From the NCBI RefSeq assembly GCF_013359945.1, contig NZ_JABWCS010000211.1, forward strand, positions 62,001 to 126,000: a stretch of 64,000 nt of DNA, written 5' to 3'. Of this stretch, positions 46,162 to 55,368 are shown piece after piece (the first letter of the stretch is position 1; every line of letters begins with the position of its first letter). Under the pieces are notes generated by a model. It was not told the DNA's origin, made no database searches, and worked only from the letters and a program-made list of their open reading frames with translations. The translations under genes and the position numbers were made by a program. The DNA comes from Paenibacillus agri. GTDB lineage: Bacteria; Bacillota; Bacilli; Paenibacillales; Paenibacillaceae.

Positions 46162-47520
46162 TTACTTCTGCTCTGATGCAGAACCTGCTGATAATCGTTT
46201 GTTCAGCGCCTCTTTTTGTTCTTCAAACCCCGGTTTGCCAAGCAGGGCAAACATATTTACTTTGTACGCCTCCACACCCGGCTGATCGAACGGGTTCACG
46301 CCAAGCAGCAGACCGCTGATGCCGCAGGCCTTTTCGAAGAAATACACCATTTCTCCGTAAGTGTACTCATTCAATTCATCCAGCTCGACGATAAGATTCG
46401 GTACGCCGCCATCGACATGCGCAAGGCGTGTGCCTACTGCTGCTTTTTTGTTCACGTCATCCATGGTCATACCAGACAGGAAATTCAAGCCGTCCAAATT
46501 ATCGGCATCCTCCGGAATCGCCAGCTCGATCCGTGCCTTGTTCACCGTTACAACAGTCTCAATGAGATCACGGCGTCCTTCTTGCACATATTGACCCATA
46601 GAGTGCAGATCCGTCGTAAAATCAACGGAAGCCGGATACAATCCCTTCTGGTCTTTCCCTTCACTCTCACCAAAGAGTTGCTTCCACCATTCAGACACAT
46701 AATGCAGAGAAGGCTCAAAGTTCACCAGCAGCTCAATGGTTTTTCCTTTGCGATAGAGTGCATTGCGGACAGCCGCATATTGATAGCTCTCATTGGTTGC
46801 CAGATCAGGATTGTTATATTTCTGAGCGGCAGCTGCTGCACCCGCCATCATCTGATCAATATCCAGTCCTGCTGCAGCAATTGGCAACAGACCTACAGCC
46901 GTAAGCACAGAGTACCGTCCGCCTACGTCATCCGGAATGACAAACGTTTCATAACCCTCTTCATCCGCCAAAGTCTTGAGCGCACCCTTCGCGGCGTCAG
47001 TCGTTGCAAAGATACGTTGTCTAGCTTCCTCTTTACCGTATTTCTTCTCCATATAATCCCGCAGCACACGGAATGCGATGGCAGGCTCTGTAGTTGTACC
47101 AGATTTCGAAATCACATTCAGAGAGATATCTTTGTCCTTGATCAGCTCAAGCAGATGCGACAGATACGTGGAGCTGATATTTTGTCCGGCAAAATAGACC
47201 TGTGTAGTTCCGCTCATCTGATTGTGGAACGTATGCGACAGCGATTCAATCGCGGATCTGGCTCCAAGGTAGGAGCCGCCGATTCCAATTACAATCAGCG
47301 CATCAGAATGGCTGCGAATACGCTTAGCTGCTTCTTTGATGCGGGCAAATTCTGCTGTGTCATATTCCAGAGGCAGGTTCACCCAGCCCAAGAAATCTGA
47401 ACCCGGCCCCTTCTTCTCATGTAACATCCGGTGAGCTGTGCCGACGAACTCACTAAAGTAATCGACTTCATGCTGGTTCATAAAAGATAGTGCGTTAGAA
47501 TAATCAAATTTAATACTCAT
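46162..47520 (-). CDS. pgi: Glucose-6-phosphate isomerase
   Basis: This cytoplasmic enzyme of 452 residues interconverts glucose 6-phosphate and fructose 6-phosphate. Motifs seen are [16 protein letters not shown], the [14 protein letters not shown] phosphate site, [14 protein letters not shown] and the catalytic [14 protein letters not shown] near the C-terminus. Its size fits the Bacillus type. The ATG at 47520 follows AAGGAG. It lies 18 bases after tal and 19 before gndA. Confidence 0.96.
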   Translation of the reverse strand: MSIKFDYSNALSFMNQHEVDYFSEFVGTAHRMLHEKKGPGSDFLGWVNLPLEYDTAEFARIKEAAKRIRSHSDALIVIGIGGSYLGARSAIESLSHTFHNQMSGTTQVYFAGQNISSTYLSHLLELIKDKDISLNVISKSGTTTEPAIAFRVLRDYMEKKYGKEEARQRIFATTDAAKGALKTLADEEGYETFVIPDDVGGRYSVLTAVGLLPIAAAGLDIDQMMAGAAAAAQKYNNPDLATNESYQYAAVRNALYRKGKTIELLVNFEPSLHYVSEWWKQLFGESEGKDQKGLYPASVDFTTDLHSMGQYVQEGRRDLIETVVTVNKARIELAIPEDADNLDGLNFLSGMTMDDVNKKAAVGTRLAHVDGGVPNLIVELDELNEYTYGEMVYFFEKACGISGLLLGVNPFDQPGVEAYKVNMFALLGKPGFEEQKEALNKRLSAGSASEQK

Positions 47521-47538
47521 TTTGTGACTCACTCCTTC

Positions 47539-48204
47539 TTATTGAACAGATTTCTGCCAGTCTGCAGCAAACTTCTCCAGCCCTTGATCGGTCAACGGGT
47601 GCTTGGAAAGCTGTTCAATAACGGCGAATGGAATCGTCGCAATATGTGCACCGGCCATCGCTACACGTGTAACGTGGTCAGGGTGACGTACAGAAGCAGC
47701 AATAATTTGAGCATCCAACTGATGAATCCGGAACAACTCGGCAATCTTCACAATCAATTGCACACCATCTTCAGAGATATCGTCCAAGCGGCCCAGAAAC
47801 GGCGATACATACGTCGCACCAGCACGAGCAGCGAGCAGCGCTTGGTTCACAGTGAAGATCAGCGTAACGTTAGTTTTTACACCTTTTTTGGTGAGGTAGC
47901 GGCAGGCTTCCAGTCCTTCAAGGGTCATTGGCAGCTTAATGGTAATGTTCTTATCATTGTTATTGATCTTGATCAATTCATTCGCTTGGGCGATCATTTC
48001 TTCGGCAGTGACCGCATCAGGGGTAACTTCTGCGGATACCGATTCGACCTCAGGCACAGTACGCAGGATCTCTGCGATACGATCTTCGAATTTTACGCCT
48101 TCTTTGGCAACCAAAGAGGGGTTAGTCGTTACGCCAGAAAGAACACCGATTTTGTAGGCCTTTTTAATATCTTCCACATTTGCTGTATCGATAAAAAATT
48201 TCAT
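47539..48204 (-). CDS. tal: Transaldolase, short (TalC/FSA-type)
   Basis: This 221-residue cytoplasmic enzyme belongs to the short transaldolase group, with [14 protein letters not shown] at the start, [13 protein letters not shown], the Schiff-base lysine in [11 protein letters not shown] and FLGRLDDIS. It transfers dihydroxyacetone units in the non-oxidative pentose phosphate pathway. Fructose-6-phosphate aldolase activity is an alternative for this subfamily, but the operon context favours transaldolase. SD GGAGG eight bases ahead. Confidence 0.94.
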   Translation of the reverse strand: MKFFIDTANVEDIKKAYKIGVLSGVTTNPSLVAKEGVKFEDRIAEILRTVPEVESVSAEVTPDAVTAEEMIAQANELIKINNNDKNITIKLPMTLEGLEACRYLTKKGVKTNVTLIFTVNQALLAARAGATYVSPFLGRLDDISEDGVQLIVKIAELFRIHQLDAQIIAASVRHPDHVTRVAMAGAHIATIPFAVIEQLSKHPLTDQGLEKFAADWQKSVQ

Positions 48205-48253
48205 TTAAATAACCTCCATTTTTGGGTTGTAGTGTGTTAAATCGAAAGCACCT

Positions 48254-49774
48254 TTATACCAGTGTCTTCTCTTTCAATGTCGTACTCTCTTGCTTCGCGC
48301 TATCATCGAACCACCAATGGAATCCATCCTTGGCCAATAAGGCATCCGATTCAGCCGGACCACAGCTTCCTGCGGCATACAGTTGAAGAGGGACCATGTT
48401 CTCTTCGTAGGCATCAAGAATCGGCTGTACCCACTCCCAAGACAATTCAACTTCATCCCAGTGAGCGAAAAATGTAGGATCTCCCTGCAAGGCATCGTGA
48501 ATCAGATTCTCATAGGCTTCGCGGCCGTCACCGCGGCCTTCCGGCAATTCTACTTGAATTGGGCTAAACTCCCCTGCAGGTTCAAACGTTGGCCCTTTAA
48601 ATTGCAGAGTAATCCCTTCGCCAGGACTCATCTCAAGCACCAGCAGGTTTGGAGCTTTGCTCTTCTCAGCAGTTGCAGCCAATTGGGCAGCTTCCTCTTT
48701 GAACTCGACTACGATTCTCGTAGATTTGTCCATCATTCGTTTACCCGTGCGGATATAGAAAGGTACACCCTCCCAGTCGCTATCATTAATCTGCAATCTC
48801 GCAGCGATGAACGTATCATTCATAGACTCCGGCGTAATGCCTGGCTCTGACGTGTAACCGGCAACCGGCTTGCCTTGAACGCTGCCTTCCTTATATTGCC
48901 CCCGGATGATACCAGCAGCAGCACTGTGCTTGTGCAGCGGCTCGAGAGATTTCATCACCCGTTTCTTGTGAAGATGTACCTCATTTACCTCATCGGCACT
49001 CACCTTATCCGGAAGATGGATGGCAACCATCATGAGCAGCTGGAGCATGTGGTTCTGGAACATATCTCTGACCGCGCCGACATGATCGTAATAACCCGCT
49101 CTCTCTTCAACGCCTACCGTCTCGCTTGCCGTAATCTGTACATTGGCCACTTTCCGGTTGCTCCATAGCGCCTTAATCTCCGGATTAGCTTGATGTAGCG
49201 CTTCGAGCTTCTGCACGACCGGCTTGCCCAGATAATGATCGATTCTGAAAATTTCAGATTCAGCAAAAGCAACACTTAATTTCTCATTCAATACTCTAGC
49301 GGACTTCAAATCGTGACCGAAAGGCTTCTCAATCACGAGACGCTTCCAGCCCTCATCCGAGCCAAGCCCGTTGTCCTGAATTTGAGCAGCAATGGTTTCG
49401 AAATATTCAGGTCCGACTGACAGATAGAAGAGACGATTCGGCTCAAGGCCAAGCTCCCCTTCACGATGCTCGATTAACTTCAGCAGCTTCTGATAGTCTT
49501 CTTTTTTACCGATATCCAGTGTGCAGTAACGGAAGGCTTCCAGAAAGGCTTGCAAGGCTTCCTCATCTTGAGGGGCTCTTCTAGAGAACTCCCTAAGCGA
49601 CTGCTCTACATTCTTCTTAAAGGTCTCATCCGACCATTCTCTTCTTCCCAGACCAATCACCGACAATGGCAACGCCAGCTTTCGATCGATAAATAAATTA
49701 AAAAGGGCCGGGTATATTTTTCTCTTGGCTAAATCGCCTGTTGCTCCAAATAAAACAAGGGTGTGTGAATCCAT
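48254..49774 (-). CDS. zwf: Glucose-6-phosphate 1-dehydrogenase
   Basis: This 506-residue cytoplasmic enzyme oxidises glucose 6-phosphate to the lactone with NADP, entering the pentose phosphate pathway. LFGATGDLAKRKIYPALF binds the nucleotide; EKPFGHD and RIDHYLGKPVVQ carry the substrate and catalytic residues; the C-terminal part has FYIRTGKRM. It is the first gene of the operon, divergent from the LysR regulator. SD AAGGAGAG. Confidence 0.96.
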   Translation of the reverse strand: MDSHTLVLFGATGDLAKRKIYPALFNLFIDRKLALPLSVIGLGRREWSDETFKKNVEQSLREFSRRAPQDEEALQAFLEAFRYCTLDIGKKEDYQKLLKLIEHREGELGLEPNRLFYLSVGPEYFETIAAQIQDNGLGSDEGWKRLVIEKPFGHDLKSARVLNEKLSVAFAESEIFRIDHYLGKPVVQKLEALHQANPEIKALWSNRKVANVQITASETVGVEERAGYYDHVGAVRDMFQNHMLQLLMMVAIHLPDKVSADEVNEVHLHKKRVMKSLEPLHKHSAAAGIIRGQYKEGSVQGKPVAGYTSEPGITPESMNDTFIAARLQINDSDWEGVPFYIRTGKRMMDKSTRIVVEFKEEAAQLAATAEKSKAPNLLVLEMSPGEGITLQFKGPTFEPAGEFSPIQVELPEGRGDGREAYENLIHDALQGDPTFFAHWDEVELSWEWVQPILDAYEENMVPLQLYAAGSCGPAESDALLAKDGFHWWFDDSAKQESTTLKEKTLV

Positions 49775-49880
49775 GTCATCTCTCCTTCCAATAGCGCCAC
49801 TGTATATCTGGGATATGTCAGTGGAACCGCAACTGCACTTTGAATCTTTCTGACAACTTTTAAGCAGTGGTTTCTCTTCT

Positions 49881-49893
49881 ATAGTTCCACTAT
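49881..49893. promoter_or_regulatory. LysR-type operator candidate between zwf and lysR
   Basis: ATAGTTCCACTAT is a perfect dyad (5-base arms) that overlaps a TATAAT pointing toward the LysR gene. The core AGTGGAAC recurs near 49822. Such a position suits autoregulation plus control of zwf. Confidence 0.55.
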
Positions 49894-49944
49894 AATACTT
49901 TTAGGAGCTATACATGTAATCAATAAATTTCACAGGAGCTATAA

Positions 49945-50832
49945 ATGGCATCTATGACTAATAATTATGAGTTATATAAAGTTTTTTATTGGGCCGCAAA
50001 GACGGGAAGTTTGACACAAGCAGCCAAAGCATTATATCTTACCCAACCCAGCGTCAGTCATGCGATTAAGCAGCTGGAGCAGAATTTCGGGATTACCCTT
50101 TTTTACCGTAACTCCAAGGGTGTCGCTCTAACTCAGGAAGGCACGATTCTGTATTCCTATATTGAGCAGTCCCAGGTGCTGATCACCATGGCCGAAGAAA
50201 AGATGGCTGCGCTGAAAAATCTGGACAATGGCGAGCTGCGGATCGGCGGGAGTGATTCTTTGTTCAAGCATTATTTGCTCCCTTATCTGGAAGACTTCCA
50301 TAAGAACTACCCGGGGATCAAGCTGCACCTGAACCATGGAACAACGCCGGAGGTTATGACACTTTTAAAAGACGGCACGATCGACCTTGGCGTCGTCCGC
50401 CTCCCTATTGTTGATTCCCAGCTTGAAGCCAGGGAGACCATCCAACTGCAAGATTGCTTTGTCGCCGGAGCACAATATGCCATTTTAAAGGATACCGTTC
50501 TGTCCGTAGAAGTACTGCTGCAATATCCGGTGGTTCTCTTCTCACGTAATAGCCGGGCACGAATGGCAATTACGGAGTTATTCCAGAGCTACGGCTATAC
50601 GCTAAAGCCCGAGATTGAGGTCGGAAGTGTGGATCTGCTCATTGAGTTTGCACGCAGGGGACTTGGCATCTCCTATGTGACCAGAGAATTTGTAGCGAAA
50701 GAACTGGAGGAAGGCTCACTTTTCGAAATCCAATTAGATATCAAGCTCCCGCCTACTCATGTCGGAATCATGACTATGCGTAACATGCCGCTAACCCAAG
50801 CAGCCAGTAAATTCATCAAACAGGTCAAGTAA
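49945..50832 (+). CDS. LysR-family regulator
   Basis: This 295-residue protein has the N-terminal LysR HTH (AAKTGSLTQAAKALYLTQPSVSHAIKQLE) and a C-terminal ligand-binding domain with a LGVVRLPI motif. Divergent from the zwf-tal-pgi-gndA operon, it is the likely regulator; the co-inducer is unknown. SD AGGAG six bases before the ATG. Confidence 0.9.
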   Translation: MASMTNNYELYKVFYWAAKTGSLTQAAKALYLTQPSVSHAIKQLEQNFGITLFYRNSKGVALTQEGTILYSYIEQSQVLITMAEEKMAALKNLDNGELRIGGSDSLFKHYLLPYLEDFHKNYPGIKLHLNHGTTPEVMTLLKDGTIDLGVVRLPIVDSQLEARETIQLQDCFVAGAQYAILKDTVLSVEVLLQYPVVLFSRNSRARMAITELFQSYGYTLKPEIEVGSVDLLIEFARRGLGISYVTREFVAKELEEGSLFEIQLDIKLPPTHVGIMTMRNMPLTQAASKFIKQVK

Positions 50833-50880
50833 CCCAAATCGGGCAATCATCAATCCGAAGAGTCTAATCTCACTTTTAAA

Positions 50881-50909
50881 TTGACATCCTTTATTATGAT
50901 AAGTATAAT
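50881..50909 (+). promoter_or_regulatory. Sigma-A promoter of the IMP dehydrogenase gene
   Basis: TTGACA and TATAAT, both perfect, are exactly 17 bases apart. The transcript has a leader of about 80 bases in which I recognise no purine riboswitch. Confidence 0.85.
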
Positions 50910-50996
50910 ACTTTCAAATTTTAAAGATCGATTGACAACCAAGCTCATGCTGAAAAATTAAATATACTATATGAAATCAGAGAGGGGTTTTAACAA

Positions 50997-52502
50997 GTGG
51001 CCTATTATTATTCAGAACCTTCACGTACATTCAGTGAGTATTTGCTTGTCCCGAACTTGACTACAAAAGACTGTACACCTGACAAAGTGGATCTAACTAC
51101 GCCAATCGCCAAGTTCAAACGTGGAGAGAAGTCGCCTCTGGAGATTAAGATTCCTTTCTCTTCTGCCGTTATGCAAGCAGTGTCCGATGACCGGCTAGCG
51201 GTTGCGCTGGCCCAAAATGGCGGGATCTCCTTCTTGTTCGGTTCCCAGTCCATCAGCAGCCAAGCTGAAATGGTGAAGAAAGTGAAGGCATTCAAAGCAG
51301 GCTTCGTCATCAGCCGCTCTAACCTCAAGCCTCAGCACACGCTTAAAGATGTACTCGAGCTTAAGGAGCTGCATGGTCACTCCACCATTGCTGTAACGGA
51401 AGATGGATCGGCAACCGGTAAATTACTAGGAATCGTTACAGCAAGAGATTACCGGATTTCGCGTGATCCGCTCGACAAGCCTGTAAGTGAATTCATGACA
51501 CCATTTGAAGCATTGATCTGCGGCAAAGTCGGTATGTCCTTGAAAGAAGCCAATGACCTGATCTGGGAACACAAGCTCAATTCATTACCGCTCATCGATG
51601 ACAATCAGAATCTGGTCTACCTGGTCTTCCGCAAGGACTATGACAGAAACAAGGAGTTTCCGAACGAGCTGCTGGACAGCGAAAAAAGCTATATTGTCGG
51701 CGCAGGCATTAACTCCCGCGACTATAAAGAACGGGTTCCCGCTTTGGTTGAAGCTGGCGTAGATGCGCTTGTTATAGATTCTTCAGACGGCTATACAGAG
51801 TGGCAGGCAGAGACCGTTCAATATGTAAAAGAGCACTTTGATGTCGTCATCGGTGCCGGCAACGTGGTGGATCGCGAAGGATTTCGTTACCTGGTTGGAG
51901 CCGGTGCTGATTTCATCAAGGTAGGAATTGGCGGCGGCTCCATCTGCATTACCCGCGAACAGAAGGGCATTGGCCGGGGACAAGCCTCTGCTGTACAGGA
52001 AGTTGCCCAAGCCAGAGACGAATATTACGCGGAAACTGGTATTTATGTTCCGATCTGCTCGGATGGCGGTATTGTGCATGATTACCATATTACACTTGCC
52101 CTTGCCATGGGTGCAGACTTTGTGATGCTGGGCAGATACTTTGCCCGCTTTGATGAAAGCCCTACAAAGAAAGTGAAGATTGGCGGCAACTTCGTTAAAG
52201 AGTACTGGGGAGAAGGGTCGAATCGGGCACGTAACTGGGAAAGATACGATACCGGCGGCAAAACTACACTATTATTCGAAGAAGGTGTAGATTCTTATGT
52301 TCCTTATGCAGGCACCCTGCGCGAAAACTTGGACAAATCGCTGGGAATCATCAAATCGACCTTCTGTAATTGCGGGTCTTTATCTATCCACGATCTGCAA
52401 GAGAAAGCGCGCATTACTCTCGTATCTGCAACGAGCCTCGTAGAGGGCGGAGCTCATGATGTCATCCTGAAAGAGAACACTTCTACCTTTCATGTGGATT
52501 GA
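50997..52502 (+). CDS. guaB: IMP dehydrogenase, Tritrichomonas foetus-like type
   Basis: This 501-residue cytoplasmic enzyme oxidises IMP to XMP with NAD, the first step toward GTP. It has two CBS domains inserted at about 95-220. The nucleophile is Cys317 in [15 protein letters not shown] and the Arg416-Tyr417 dyad lies in RARNWERYD. Standard bacterial GuaB has GPGSICTTR instead. From memory, the whole pattern, including the start, the GEGSxRARNWxRYD flap and the CNCG(S/A)L end, matches the T. foetus enzyme, whose Cys319 and Arg418-Tyr419 sit two residues later. It is probably a second IMPDH beside a normal guaB. Start GTG after AGAGGGG. Single-gene unit with own promoter and terminator. Confidence 0.93.
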   Translation: MAYYYSEPSRTFSEYLLVPNLTTKDCTPDKVDLTTPIAKFKRGEKSPLEIKIPFSSAVMQAVSDDRLAVALAQNGGISFLFGSQSISSQAEMVKKVKAFKAGFVISRSNLKPQHTLKDVLELKELHGHSTIAVTEDGSATGKLLGIVTARDYRISRDPLDKPVSEFMTPFEALICGKVGMSLKEANDLIWEHKLNSLPLIDDNQNLVYLVFRKDYDRNKEFPNELLDSEKSYIVGAGINSRDYKERVPALVEAGVDALVIDSSDGYTEWQAETVQYVKEHFDVVIGAGNVVDREGFRYLVGAGADFIKVGIGGGSICITREQKGIGRGQASAVQEVAQARDEYYAETGIYVPICSDGGIVHDYHITLALAMGADFVMLGRYFARFDESPTKKVKIGGNFVKEYWGEGSNRARNWERYDTGGKTTLLFEEGVDSYVPYAGTLRENLDKSLGIIKSTFCNCGSLSIHDLQEKARITLVSATSLVEGGAHDVILKENTSTFHVD

Positions 52503-52543
52503 TTGAGAATTGTAAAAAAGCATAATGCATAATCGTTTGCTAA

Positions 52544-52592
52544 AAAGAGCAAAGGCTTCTATCGCTTTCACCGATAGGAGCCTCTGCTCTTT
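52544..52592. terminator. Terminator of the IMP dehydrogenase gene (shared)
   Basis: A near-perfect stem of about 20 bp (AAAGAGCAAAGGCTTCTATCG and its complement) is followed by seven Ts. Inverse T-runs allow use by the convergent hydrolase gene. Confidence 0.9.
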
Positions 52593-52619
52593 TTTTAGTT
52601 TATTTGCTTCGCTTATATG

Positions 52620-53471
52620 TTACTTCGAGTTACCTGACAAGAACGGCAATATCCGGGGTGTCTGTCGGATCAGAACATGACCGTATTCCGGAAGCAGTTG
52701 AATGTTAGCATGTGGCAGTAGGCTGGAAAGCCGTTCTGCGGTCTTGCGCGAATGAAGCATAACGTCCCTCTCACCGGCAATTAAAAGAACCGGCATTTTC
52801 AAGTGTCCAAGCTCCTGATCTGTAAAAATCGGCACTGTCTCTGAGCGAAAGCGAAAATGGCGGGCGATAATCTTCGTATTTTGCATGGACTGTTCCGGAA
52901 GCTCCACAATACCATTTACGAGACGAGAGACTTTGTCCCTCCCCTTCTCACCCATGAGTAAGAATGGCATGGCCTTGAACAGGAACGACGCCCGCTGAGG
53001 GCCAATGCCTGAAGGTGACATCAGCACCAGCTTATCCACCTTCTCCGGATGCTTCACGGCATAATTCACTGCCATCCAAGCCCCTAACGAGATTCCGATC
53101 AGTGTTGCTTGTTCAAGATGTAATGCGCGAAGCACATCATTCATCCACTCGGCATATGCATCGCTCTTCAGCGGATGACGTATATCCTCGCTCTTCCCGG
53201 GATCACCTGGGATGTCTAGAGCGTAGACTCTATAGCTTTTGGAATAGTGTGATATATCCCCCACCCACATGGTGGCATTGGAACCTGACCCATGCAGCAG
53301 GATCAGCGGTGGTGATGTTACCGATCCACTTGCGATGACATAAGTTTTTCCATAACGTGTATTCAAAAATAATTCCTCATAAGGAACAGTGATCTTATTC
53401 AGCAATTGATGATAGATCTCCAAAACAGCAGCTTTCCCTGCTTCCGTCTTGTATAGAGACTGTTGATCCAT
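52620..53471 (-). CDS. Alpha/beta-fold hydrolase
   Basis: This cytoplasmic enzyme of 283 residues has the alpha/beta-hydrolase fold, with oxyanion region LHGSGSNATMW, nucleophile Ser in IGISLGAWMA, Asp in AGERDVMLH and a His near the end (EYGHVLIRQ). It is an esterase- or lipase-like enzyme of unknown substrate. The ATG at 53471 was chosen for GAGGTGG seven bases ahead. Confidence 0.87.
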   Translation of the reverse strand: MDQQSLYKTEAGKAAVLEIYHQLLNKITVPYEELFLNTRYGKTYVIASGSVTSPPLILLHGSGSNATMWVGDISHYSKSYRVYALDIPGDPGKSEDIRHPLKSDAYAEWMNDVLRALHLEQATLIGISLGAWMAVNYAVKHPEKVDKLVLMSPSGIGPQRASFLFKAMPFLLMGEKGRDKVSRLVNGIVELPEQSMQNTKIIARHFRFRSETVPIFTDQELGHLKMPVLLIAGERDVMLHSRKTAERLSSLLPHANIQLLPEYGHVLIRQTPRILPFLSGNSK

Positions 53472-53624
53472 GATATTTCCACCTCGATTAGAGTTAGTAC
53501 AGGTAGAGAACAAGCCGATTGATTTTATAATCCTATGTTGTTATCATTACCCTATGTTCATAGTAACATATGATATTTGTAAAGTAAATGTAGATGCTTA
53601 GGATCATCCCACTCCATATTTAAG

Positions 53625-53882
53625 GGGCAGTCTGAACAATCTGAACAAGGAAAGAATATCCTGGCACAACTGAATACTAGGTCTGAGCAGCAAATTCAGC
53701 AGATGATCAGCACACTTCCCGATCAAGAGCAACAAGCGCTAGTATTTCTGGAGACAACGGAAGACCAGAAGACAGCGATTGCTATGTACGTGAAAGTAGG
53801 GTTTAGAAAAACTGAAGAACGTGAGAACAAAGCGTGGGGCGTCAAGCATGTGGAGCAAGCCCTTGTGATGAATTTGAACTAA
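53625..53882 (+). pseudogene. Remnant of a MarR-acetyltransferase fusion gene
   Basis: This 86-codon frame without a start codon reads first like the end of a MarR domain (GQSEQGKNILAQLNTRSEQQ follows that pattern) and then, after a jump, like the end of a GNAT acetyltransferase (LETTEDQKTAIAMYVKVGFRKTEE). The HTH and the GNAT N-terminus are lost, consistent with an internal deletion. The remainder of 53472-53990 shows no other gene. Confidence 0.6.
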
Positions 53883-53990
53883 GTAGCTTTAGAGAAGCTT
53901 CTGTGTAAGATAAAAGAGAGTACATCAAATTGCAAATCGTCTAACTCAATGCTACCATTTATATTAAAATTTAATTAATATAGGTGGCCT

Positions 53991-54590
53991 ATGCGAAAAA
54001 AATTGCAAGTCTTCATATCATCTACTTTTAACGACTTGATTGAGGAACGCCAGGCTGCTGTGCAGGCTATACTCAGAGCCGGTCACATCCCTGCGGGTAT
54101 GGAACTGATTTATAAGTACAATAAAACGGAATTGATTAAGAAATGGATTCAGGAATCGGATATCTTTATCCTGATTCTCGGAGGGTTCTATGGTCCATTG
54201 CTTCCAGATAAATCCCTGAGTTATACGCACTCGGAATATGATTATGCCGGAGAACTGGGAAAACCTAGGTTTGCTTTTGTCCTCACAGATGAAGCCTTAA
54301 GACAAAAACCGTACGACTTTGTAGTTATGGAAAATTATCCAGAGTTCCAAGCGTTCAAACAATCCGTAATGGAACAAGTTCCTATATTTCATGTTGAAAG
54401 TGAACCGCACATTCACATGGTGATTCGTGACCTGCTCCCAGAGTATGCAAGAAGAGACGATTTGTCTGGCTGGGTATCGGGCAAAGAGATCCCGGATGTA
54501 CAGAGACTATCAGAAGAGAACGCAGAGTTACTGAAAGAGAATGCCAGATTACAAGCTGAGTTAGAGAAGCACAAAAGGGAAGATCAATGA
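53991..54590 (+). CDS. DUF4062-domain protein
   Basis: This 199-residue protein has an N-terminal DUF4062 domain (residues 3-90: LQVFISSTFNDLIEERQAAV, then SDIFILILGGFYGPL), a TIR-like alpha/beta fold, and a C-terminal coiled coil (about 165-199: ENAELLKENARLQAELEKHK). In other genomes DUF4062 is often the sensor part of larger NTPase proteins, some in defence loci. Here it stands alone with only a coiled coil for oligomerisation. Function unknown. GGTGG lies only three bases before the ATG. Confidence 0.85.
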   Translation: MRKKLQVFISSTFNDLIEERQAAVQAILRAGHIPAGMELIYKYNKTELIKKWIQESDIFILILGGFYGPLLPDKSLSYTHSEYDYAGELGKPRFAFVLTDEALRQKPYDFVVMENYPEFQAFKQSVMEQVPIFHVESEPHIHMVIRDLLPEYARRDDLSGWVSGKEIPDVQRLSEENAELLKENARLQAELEKHKREDQ

Positions 54591-54665
54591 GCAGAAATGT
54601 GCGATAATATAGCAAACGAAGAAAACTTAAAATTTTAAATACAAAGCTTACAGTAGGTGATTATT

Positions 54666-54920
54666 ATGTCATTAGGACTTGTTGTTGTTGAAGTATGTAC
54701 CCGAAATTCCATTGCTACGCTTCCCCTGGAAGATTTGGAGGACGAATTTCCCGAAGTTGCCGTTATGAGAACGGATTGTTTGACGATGTGCAATATGTGC
54801 AGGGCTGTCCCTTATGTGATGGTTGGCAATAAGAGAGTTTACGCAAAAACAATGGATCAATGCCTTGAGCTTGCTAAAGAAGCAATCGCCGAAGAGATAA
54901 AGGCTTTCTGGGAAGCATAA
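54666..54920 (+). CDS. DUF1450 (YuzB-like) small protein
   Basis: This 84-residue cytoplasmic protein resembles B. subtilis YuzB: VVVEVCTRNS at the start, then a C-x3-C-x2-C group (CLTMCNMC) and YVMVGNKRVYA. The cysteines suggest a thioredoxin-like or metal-binding role. Function not established. The ATG at 54666 follows AGGTGA by five bases; a GTG at 54657 lies within that site. Confidence 0.87.
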   Translation: MSLGLVVVEVCTRNSIATLPLEDLEDEFPEVAVMRTDCLTMCNMCRAVPYVMVGNKRVYAKTMDQCLELAKEAIAEEIKAFWEA

Positions 54921-54964
54921 GCAGCTACTTCTACCACCGGCTTGAAACAAAGAGATAGAAATAG

Positions 54965-55005
54965 ATAAGTCCCCTTTGCAGCCTTCGTGCCTTAAGGGGA
55001 CTTAT
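54965..55005 (+). terminator. Terminator of the DUF1450 gene
   Basis: Perfect 12-bp stem ATAAGTCCCCTT / AAGGGGACTTAT, 17-base loop, then ATTGTATAG. Confidence 0.8.
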
Positions 55006-55082
55006 TATTGTATAGCTAATTGGTGTTTCTCCTATAGGATTCTCCTGTTAATCATACAGAATGGCATAAAATTGCTAATTAA

Positions 55083-55269
55083 CAGCATTTTTGTACCTTA
55101 TTTTCTCTTTTTGAGGAAAATTAGCTAAATAAGAGCATTTTTGTATCCTATTTTAATGAAAAAGGCGCTATGAGGGGCAAACCGAAGAATTAAGGTACAA
55201 AATTGATCTTAATCTACGCCAATCTTCAGTTGCATCCCAATTAGGGTACAAAAATGCCTTTAATTACAC
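55083..55269. repeat. Nested palindromic intergenic repeat, copy 2
   Basis: This is the second copy of the repeat at 254-441, here with intact outer arms (GCATTTTTGTACCTTA and TTAGGGTACAAAAATGCC) and inner arms (GCATTTTTGTATCC and TTAAGGTACAAAATTG). It lies between a terminator and the end of the MMPL gene. Confidence 0.75.
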
Positions 55270-55368
55270 CATTCTAATCAAGCAGGAGGGAGCAGCAAGC
55301 TCCCGTCCCCTCTCACACTACCGTCCATACGGGTCACCATGCGGCGGCTCGAAAAAATATAGCCAGCT

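Noticed and set aside
46216..47400. 394-codon plus-strand frame opposite pgi
   Set aside because: Entirely antisense to the strongly conserved pgi gene; composition shadow with no domain signal.
50910..50996. Purine riboswitch before the IMP dehydrogenase gene
   Set aside because: The ~80-base leader lacks the three-helix purine aptamer core and shows no terminator.
53514..55275. Defence island or prophage edge around DUF4062
   Set aside because: No integrase, phage structural, restriction or other defence genes nearby; one DUF4062 gene alone is not enough.
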